From: an uncultured Clostridia bacterium
GTDB taxonomy: Bacteria > Bacillota > Clostridia > TANB77 > CAG-508
Direction: 5' to 3'
NCBI GenBank assembly: GCA_934162615.1
Contig: CAKPJK010000039.1
Coordinates: 1 to 11,120, forward strand
DNA length: 11,120 nucleotides
The notes below the pieces were generated by a model, which saw only the letters and a program-made list of their open reading frames with translations, made no database searches and had not been told where the DNA came from. Positions 6,856-11,120 of this stretch are shown here, in pieces. Both the position numbers and the translations under genes were made by a program. Within the stretch, counting starts at the first letter, position 1; each line of letters starts with the position of its first letter.

Positions 6856-6884
6856 AGGCGACTTTAAAAGTCGTCTAAATTTTT
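6856..6884 (+). terminator. Probable intrinsic terminator after the HD-GYP-like pair
   Basis: AGGCGACTT (6856-6864) pairs with AAGTCGTCT (6868-6876) with one G-U pair and a three-base loop, followed by AAA and five T (6880-6884). The interruption before the T-run makes it less ideal than the ftsH terminator. The remaining 86 bases up to the next gene show no convincing promoter; a TTGACT at 6933 lacks a suitable -10. Confidence 0.6.
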
Positions 6885-6970
6885 AGAAATTATTTTAGAT
6901 GTTAGGAGATGGAAGTTTAATCTACCGAGTGTTTGACTAAAAAAAATAAACAAAGAAAAGAGGAACAAAA

Positions 6971-8158
6971 ATGTATGAAATATTTGCAGACTTACATGTA
7001 CACATAGGAAGATCGGAAAATGGAAAACCAATAAAAATAACAGCGGCAAGAAGCCTTAACTTTGCAAACATAGCAAAAGAATGTGCAGAAAGAAAAGGAA
7101 TAAACATAGTAGGAATAATAGACTGTGCATCACCATATGTAATAGAAGACATAGAAAACTTCTTAAAAACAGGAGACGCATATGAACTAAAAGACGGAGG
7201 AATTATTTACAAAGACAAAGTATGTATCCTATTAGGAAGTGAAGTAGAAACATCAGAAAAAGGCAGAAACGGAAAATGTGGAGCAGCCCATAATGTATGT
7301 TTCTTTCCACATTTAAAAGATATAAAAGGCTTTTCAAACGAAATGAGCCATCATATAAAAAACATAACATTAAGCACACAAAGGTCAAACGTATCAGGAT
7401 ATGAACTAATAGACATTGTTGAAAAATATAATGGAATATTAATACCTGCACACATATTTACACCATTCAAAAGTTATTATGGAAATTGTACAGATAGATT
7501 AGAAAATATATTCAAAGAAAAATATGACAAAATATTTGCGGTTGAATTGGGATTAAGTTCAGATACATTTTTGGCAGACGAGATATCAGAATTGGAAAAT
7601 AAAACATTTGTAACAAATTCTGATGCACATTCATTACCAAAAATTGCTAGAGAATACAACAAAATGCAAGTAGAAGATATATCATTTAAAGAAGTTGTAA
7701 AAGCACTAAAAAATGAGGATGGAAGAAAAATAATTGCAAATTATGGATTAGATCCTAAACTTGGAAAATACCATAGAACATATTGTGATAACTGCAATCA
7801 AACAATAGAAACAAAAGAACCAGTAGAAGTTTGCCCATATTGTGGAAGCAACAAAGTAACTTTTGGCGTTTTTGATAGAATAGAATTAATCAAAGACAAA
7901 AAAGAAACTAAGAGCCCAGAAAATAGACCACCATATATTTATCAAGTTCCACTAGGATTTATACCAGGTGTTGGTGGAAAAACAATAGAAAAATTATTAG
8001 ACAATTTTGAAACTGAGATGAATATATTACATAAATTATCAAAAGATGATATAGAAGCAGTTGTAGGTGAAAAAGTTGCAAACTCAATAGAAAAAGCAAG
8101 AACAGGAAATGCAAAAGTTCAATCTGGTGGTGGAGGAAACTACGGAAAAATTTTATAA
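6971..8158 (+). CDS. Endonuclease Q-type PHP-domain DNA repair nuclease
   Basis: EndoQ nicks DNA 5' of deaminated or damaged bases (uracil, hypoxanthine, xanthine, AP sites); it was described in archaea and some Bacillus relatives. It has 395 residues; GAGGA (6960-6964) lies six bases before the ATG. PHP metal ligands are visible: DLHVH (7-11), D51 in IIDCASP, GSEVET (89-94), H107 in AAHNV, PAHIFTP (159-165) and NSDAH (216-220). A zinc ribbon follows, C272-x2-C275 and C288-x2-C291 (CDNC...CPYC), then a helix-hairpin-helix-like end, LGFIPGVGGKTIEKLL (328-343), and a Gly-rich tail. This PHP plus zinc finger plus C-terminal helical order fits EndoQ and the related TIGR00375 group. A PHP polymerase/histidinol-phosphatase relative is less likely because of the zinc ribbon. 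The product should limit mutation from cytosine and adenine deamination, relevant in an AT-rich genome and in spores. Confidence 0.85.
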   Translation: MYEIFADLHVHIGRSENGKPIKITAARSLNFANIAKECAERKGINIVGIIDCASPYVIEDIENFLKTGDAYELKDGGIIYKDKVCILLGSEVETSEKGRNGKCGAAHNVCFFPHLKDIKGFSNEMSHHIKNITLSTQRSNVSGYELIDIVEKYNGILIPAHIFTPFKSYYGNCTDRLENIFKEKYDKIFAVELGLSSDTFLADEISELENKTFVTNSDAHSLPKIAREYNKMQVEDISFKEVVKALKNEDGRKIIANYGLDPKLGKYHRTYCDNCNQTIETKEPVEVCPYCGSNKVTFGVFDRIELIKDKKETKSPENRPPYIYQVPLGFIPGVGGKTIEKLLDNFETEMNILHKLSKDDIEAVVGEKVANSIEKARTGNAKVQSGGGGNYGKIL

Positions 8159-8170
8159 AAAATCTAGGTT

Positions 8171-8199
8171 TTTAATAGTAAGAATTTACTATATATAAT
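8171..8199 (+). promoter_or_regulatory. Weak candidate promoter before spoIIM
   Basis: A perfect TATAAT (8194-8199) has only a poor -35 (TTTAAT, 8171-8176) at 17 bases. If used, transcription would start near 8206, exactly where the SD-masking hairpin begins. In known spore-formers spoIIM is transcribed by sigma-E; I could not find a convincing sigma-E promoter pair here. Confidence 0.25.
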
Positions 8200-8205
8200 A
8201 GTTCT

Positions 8206-8264
8206 AAAAATCTCTTTATCGAATACACATTATGTATAAATGTGAAAAAGATAAGGAGATTTTT
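8206..8264 (+). promoter_or_regulatory. Long hairpin masking the spoIIM ribosome binding site
   Basis: AAAAATCTCTTTATC (8206-8220) pairs with GATAAGGAGATTTTT (8250-8264), 15 bp with a single G-U. Inside the loop CACATT (8226-8231) pairs with AATGTG (8239-8244). The right arm contains the Shine-Dalgarno AGGAG (8254-8258) and ends two bases before the ATG at 8266. Its terminal T-run also makes it look like an intrinsic terminator. Any transcript entering from endoQ would either stop here or carry a closed ribosome site, whereas a transcript starting inside the loop would carry an open one. Confidence 0.65.
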
Positions 8265-8265
8265 T

Positions 8266-8904
8266 ATGAAAAGAAACAAACGATTAAAAATTTGGGATAC
8301 TATACTAAACCATGTAATAAATAACAAAAAAGAATATATATTAGTAACTCTACTATTTTTAGTGGGAATTTTTTTGGGAGTATTGTTTATAAATAACAGT
8401 GAAGAATCACAACTTACAGAAATTACAAATTATATGCAACAATTTATAGAAAAGCTAAAAAACACTCAAGACTTAGAAACATCAACATTGTTAAAAACAA
8501 CAATAATGCAGAATATAGTACTTGCAATAACATTATGGTTTTTTGGAACAACAGTTATAGGAATACCAATAGTATTTGGATTAATAATGTATAAAGGATT
8601 TTGCTTAGGTTATACAATAGCAACAGTTATCGCAACATTAGGAACTGGAAAAGGAATAATGTTTATATTGATAGCACTAATATTGCAAAATATAATACTT
8701 ATACCAGCAATATTAGCAATAGGAGTAAGTGGATTTAAATTATATAAATCAATAGTAAAAGACAGGAACAAAGAAAATATAAAAGTGGAAGTACTTAGAC
8801 ACACAATATTTTCAGTGATTATGTTATGCTGTTTATGTATCTCTGCAATGGTAGAGATATTAATATCAACAAATATTTTGAAAAATTTTATTAAATATTT
8901 TTAA
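8266..8904 (+). CDS. spoIIM: Stage II sporulation protein M
   Basis: SpoIIM is the membrane anchor of the SpoIIDMP complex that remodels septal peptidoglycan during engulfment of the forespore. The ATG at 8266 is chosen because AGGAG lies seven bases upstream; the in-frame GTG at 8242 would place that site inside the coding sequence. The result is 212 residues, the normal family size. A short basic N-tail (1-23) leads to a first membrane helix (24-43), an external loop of about 40 residues, then helices near 84-107, 112-124, 130-155 and 179-202. The blocks WFFGTTVIGIPIVFGLIMYKGFCLGYTI (91-118) and LILQNIILIPAI (138-149) are characteristic of the DUF95/SpoIIM fold. The next gene is xerD, as in other Bacillota where spoIIM and xerD are neighbours. 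Presence suggests sporulation ability but does not prove it, since SpoIIM-like proteins also occur outside spore-formers. Confidence 0.88.
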   Translation: MKRNKRLKIWDTILNHVINNKKEYILVTLLFLVGIFLGVLFINNSEESQLTEITNYMQQFIEKLKNTQDLETSTLLKTTIMQNIVLAITLWFFGTTVIGIPIVFGLIMYKGFCLGYTIATVIATLGTGKGIMFILIALILQNIILIPAILAIGVSGFKLYKSIVKDRNKENIKVEVLRHTIFSVIMLCCLCISAMVEILISTNILKNFIKYF

Positions 8905-8991
8905 AAATCTATTTACTTTTTTGCAATTGTTTGATATAACATATAAAGAATTTATGTAAATAAAATATTTTGAATATAGGGGTAGGGAAAA

Positions 8992-9873
8992 ATGGAAAAA
9001 CAATTAAAACTTTTTTTTGAATTTTTAGAAAATGACAAAAAATTATCAAACAACACATTACAATCATACAAAAGAGACTTAAAACAATTCAGAAGATATA
9101 TAGAAGGATGCGAAGTAGCATATAATAAAGTTGATGAAGAAGTAATGCACAACTATATTGAATATTTAGAGGAATTAGGCAAAAAACCTTCAACTATTTC
9201 AAGATGTATCGCTTCAATAAGATCTTTTTATCAATATGTATTAAAAAAAGGAAAAGTAAAAAAAGATCCAACAAAAAACATACAATCACCAAAAGTAGAG
9301 AAAAAAGCACCATGTGTATTAACATCTAAAGAAGTAGAATTATTACTAGAACAACCAAAAGACATAGACTTAAAAGGAATAAGAGATAAGGCAATGCTAG
9401 AATTTGCGTATGCAACAGGAATGAGAGTTACAGAAATTATATCATTAGATATAGATGACATTGATTTTAAAGAAGGTTTTGTAAACTGCAGAAAAGCAAA
9501 TAAACAAAGAATAATACCATTAGGAAAAATGTCATTAAAAGCATTAAAAGAATATACAGACCATGCAAGAGAAATACTATTAAAAGATGATAACGAAAAA
9601 GCATTATTCGTAAATGTTAATGGACAAAGATTAACAAGACAAGGTTTCTGGAAAATTATAAAATATTATAAAGAACAAGCACATATAACAAAAGACATAA
9701 CACCACATGTTTTAAGACATTCATTTGCAACACATTTATTACAAAATGGTGCAGACTTAAAATCAATCCAAACAATGCTTGGACATTCAGATATATCATC
9801 AACACAAGTATATATGCAATTTCAAGATGACGGAATAAAAGATATTTATAAAAAAGCTCATCCAAGAGCGTAA
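8992..9873 (+). CDS. xerD: Site-specific tyrosine recombinase XerD
   Basis: With XerC, resolves chromosome dimers at dif near the terminus. It has 293 residues, standard for Xer proteins; an AGGG (8984-8987) precedes the ATG. An N-terminal SAM-like core-binding domain (about 1-90: LSNNTLQSYKRDLKQF) is followed by the catalytic domain, with R145 in ATGMRVTE, the beta-hairpin lysine in RKANKQRIIPL (167-177; K168 or K171), H239 and R242 in HVLRHSFATHLL, H265 in LGHSDI and nucleophile Y274 in QVYMQF. The C-terminus keeps the Xer signature KKAHPRA. The residues after the tyrosine (MQFQDDGIKD) differ from the common YTHVSKERLK pattern. Location beside spoIIM, intact length and the HPRA end favour chromosomal XerD over a phage or element integrase. 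The 87-base gap before it holds no clear terminator or promoter, so spoIIM readthrough is possible. Confidence 0.9.
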   Translation: MEKQLKLFFEFLENDKKLSNNTLQSYKRDLKQFRRYIEGCEVAYNKVDEEVMHNYIEYLEELGKKPSTISRCIASIRSFYQYVLKKGKVKKDPTKNIQSPKVEKKAPCVLTSKEVELLLEQPKDIDLKGIRDKAMLEFAYATGMRVTEIISLDIDDIDFKEGFVNCRKANKQRIIPLGKMSLKALKEYTDHAREILLKDDNEKALFVNVNGQRLTRQGFWKIIKYYKEQAHITKDITPHVLRHSFATHLLQNGADLKSIQTMLGHSDISSTQVYMQFQDDGIKDIYKKAHPRA

Positions 9874-9878
9874 AATAA

Positions 9879-9907
9879 TTGACTTTTAAATAAAAAAGTA
9901 TTAAAAT
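9879..9907 (+). promoter_or_regulatory. Sigma-A type promoter of the T-box/thrS transcript
   Basis: TTGACT (9879-9884) and TAAAAT (9902-9907) are each one base off consensus and 17 bases apart. The start would be near 9914, about 48 bases before the first T-box helix. It begins just after the xerD stop codon. Confidence 0.65.
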
Positions 9908-9954
9908 AAAAATGTAATAGAAAAAAGCAAATAAGAGAAAAAGTAAAATAAAGG

Positions 9955-10148
9955 TTACTAAAAAGAGAGAACTAGCCGTGGCTGAAAGCAAGTTCAAGAA
10001 AACATATTTGAAAAACTAACTCTTTAAGTTTTTGGTGAATAAGCCAAACGTGTAAGATGCGTTATAATCTTTTAATTAAGTAAAAATTAGGATGGAACCG
10101 TGTAATAAATGCACTCCTATAGATGTAAAAATCTATGGGAGTGTTTTT
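9955..10148 (+). promoter_or_regulatory. T-box riboswitch, threonine type (probable ACU specifier)
   Basis: The T-box word AGGATGGAACCGTG (10089-10102) matches consensus AGGGTGGNACCGCG. Stem I closes by AAAGAG (9962-9967) with CTCTTT (10020-10025); its distal part holds GAACT/AGTTC (9969-9973/9991-9995) and GCTGAAAGC. On the 3' side, just before closure, ACT-A (10015-10018) fits a threonine specifier followed by the usual purine. A small stem TTTGG/CCAAA (10031-10035/10044-10048) follows. The antiterminator is complete: AGGA (10089-10092) with TCCT (10115-10118) and GTG (10100-10102) with CAC (10112-10114), enclosing the seven-base bulge TGGAACC. The bulge UGGA would pair with a tRNA end UCCA, i.e. 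U at position 73. Uncharged tRNA-Thr binding should allow thrS transcription. Confidence 0.92.
10112..10148 (+). terminator. Regulated terminator of the thrS T-box
   Basis: CACTCCTATAGAT (10112-10124) pairs with ATCTATGGGAGTG (10131-10143), 13 bp with one G-U pair, loop GTAAAA, then five T (10144-10148). The left arm, CACTCCT, is the same segment that pairs with the T-box sequence in the antiterminator, so the two folds exclude each other. Confidence 0.93.
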
Positions 10149-10170
10149 ACATTCCAAAAGGAGGAATAAA

Positions 10171-11120
10171 ATGATTAAATTAACATTAAAAGATGGTTCA
10201 ATAAAAGAAGTTGAACAAGGAAGCACAATATTTGAAGTAGCAAAACAAATAAGTGAAGGACTAGCAAGAGTAGCAACTTGCGGAATAGTAAACGGAGAAG
10301 TAAAAGACTTAAGATATGAATTACAAGAAGACTGTAACTTAAGCATAGAAACATTTGACAGCAGTTTAGATGGAAAAAAAGCATATTGGCACACAACATC
10401 ACACATAATGGCACAAGCAGTACAAAGACTATTTCCAAATGTAAAATTTGCAATAGGACCAAGTATTGAAAATGGATTTTACTATGATTTTGATGTAGAA
10501 AAACCATTTACAGACGAAGACAAAGCAAAAATAGAAGCGGAAATGAAAAAAATCATTAAAGAAGATATAGAAATAGAAAGATTTTCTTTACCAAAACAAG
10601 ATGCATTAAAATTAATGGACGGACAACCTTATAAACAAGAGTTAATAAATGATTTAGCAGATGGAGAGGAAATTAGTTTCTATAAACAAGGTGATTTTAC
10701 AGACTTATGTGCAGGACCACATTTAATGAAAACAGGAAAAGTAAAAGCAGTTAAAATATTATCATCATCAGGTGCATACTGGAGAGGTGACGAGCATAAT
10801 AAAATGTTACAAAGAATTTATGCAATATCATTCCCAAAAGCAAGCCAAGTTGACGAATACATGCAAAAACTGGAAGAAGCAAGACAACGTGACCACAGAA
10901 AAATAGGAAAAGACCTAGAATTATTTATGACAAGCCCATTAGTTGGTTCAGGACTTCCTATGTATTTACCAAATGGTGCAACAGTAAGAAGATTATTAGA
11001 AAGATATATTCAAGATAAAGAAGTAGAAATGGGATATCAACATGTATATACACCATCACTTGCAAATACAGAATTATACAAAGTTTCAGGACACTGGGAC
11101 CACTACAAAGAAGATATGTT
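10171..11120 (+). CDS. thrS: Threonyl-tRNA synthetase, 3' end missing
   Basis: Charges tRNA-Thr. The frame stays open to the window edge, showing 316 of an expected 635-645 residues. AGGAGG (10159-10164) lies six bases before the ATG. The N-terminal TGS domain (1-61) is followed by the editing domain, which removes mis-attached serine: H74 and H78 in HTTSHIM, and C180 and H184 in DLCAGPH, correspond to the E. coli H73/H77/C182/H186 set, so editing should be intact. The linker YWRGDEHNKMLQRIYAISFP (203-222) is typical. The class II catalytic core begins around 243, with LPNGATVRRLLERYI (266-280) and the motif 1 region to YTPSLANTELYKVSGHWDHY (293-312). Motifs 2 and 3 and the anticodon-binding domain lie outside the window. 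Expression is controlled by the T-box immediately upstream, which matches tRNA-Thr. Confidence 0.97.
   Translation, partial: MIKLTLKDGSIKEVEQGSTIFEVAKQISEGLARVATCGIVNGEVKDLRYELQEDCNLSIETFDSSLDGKKAYWHTTSHIMAQAVQRLFPNVKFAIGPSIENGFYYDFDVEKPFTDEDKAKIEAEMKKIIKEDIEIERFSLPKQDALKLMDGQPYKQELINDLADGEEISFYKQGDFTDLCAGPHLMKTGKVKAVKILSSSGAYWRGDEHNKMLQRIYAISFPKASQVDEYMQKLEEARQRDHRKIGKDLELFMTSPLVGSGLPMYLPNGATVRRLLERYIQDKEVEMGYQHVYTPSLANTELYKVSGHWDHYKEDM

Noticed and set aside
6933..6938. TTGACT as a -35 element for endoQ
   Set aside because: No acceptable -10 lies 16-18 bases downstream; the position falls on the ribosome site.
8242..8265. GTG at 8242 as the start of spoIIM
   Set aside because: The clear SD AGGAG (8254-8258) would fall inside the gene, and it serves the ATG at 8266.
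8934..8961. dif-like site upstream of xerD (TTATGTAAAT)
   Set aside because: Only one half resembles a Bacillota XerD arm; the other half does not match, and the position near xerD is not expected for dif.

Overview
The window comes from a low-GC, A-rich chromosome. ATA is the main Ile codon, AGA is almost the only Arg codon, and Shine-Dalgarno sites of the AGGAGG/AAAGGAA type precede the genes. A tRNA-Thr-type T-box leader, FtsH, a FemAB-type peptidoglycan transferase, and SpoIIM next to XerD point to Bacillota, most likely a Clostridia-like endospore-forming lineage or a relative of one. No closer placement is supportable from the sequence alone. All genes lie on the + strand, as in a leading-strand segment. 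I see no insertion sequence, prophage, CRISPR array or tRNA/rRNA gene.

Region 1 (1-5238) concerns the envelope and membrane quality control. It holds the 3' end of a FemAB-family peptidoglycan cross-bridge transferase, an unusual leader with competing RNA pairings, an alanine racemase (GTG start), a DUF1189-type multispanning membrane protein and the membrane AAA+ protease FtsH. A clear intrinsic terminator closes it.

Region 2 (5239-6884) has rnhA (RNase HI) with its own near-consensus promoter. A second promoter then drives a translationally coupled pair: a protein that looks like a catalytically dead HD-GYP domain with cysteines around the lost metal site, and an unrecognised 125-residue partner with an acidic repeat tail.

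Region 3 (6971-9873) holds endonuclease Q (PHP-family repair nuclease for deaminated bases), spoIIM (engulfment membrane protein) and xerD (tyrosine recombinase). A long hairpin buries the spoIIM ribosome binding site.

Region 4 (9874-11120) is a promoter, a complete T-box riboswitch with a probable ACU (Thr) specifier, its terminator, and the first 316 codons of threonyl-tRNA synthetase.

Most genes are housekeeping. The parts that look least described are the degenerate HD-GYP/partner pair, the alr leader RNA and the SD-masking hairpin of spoIIM.
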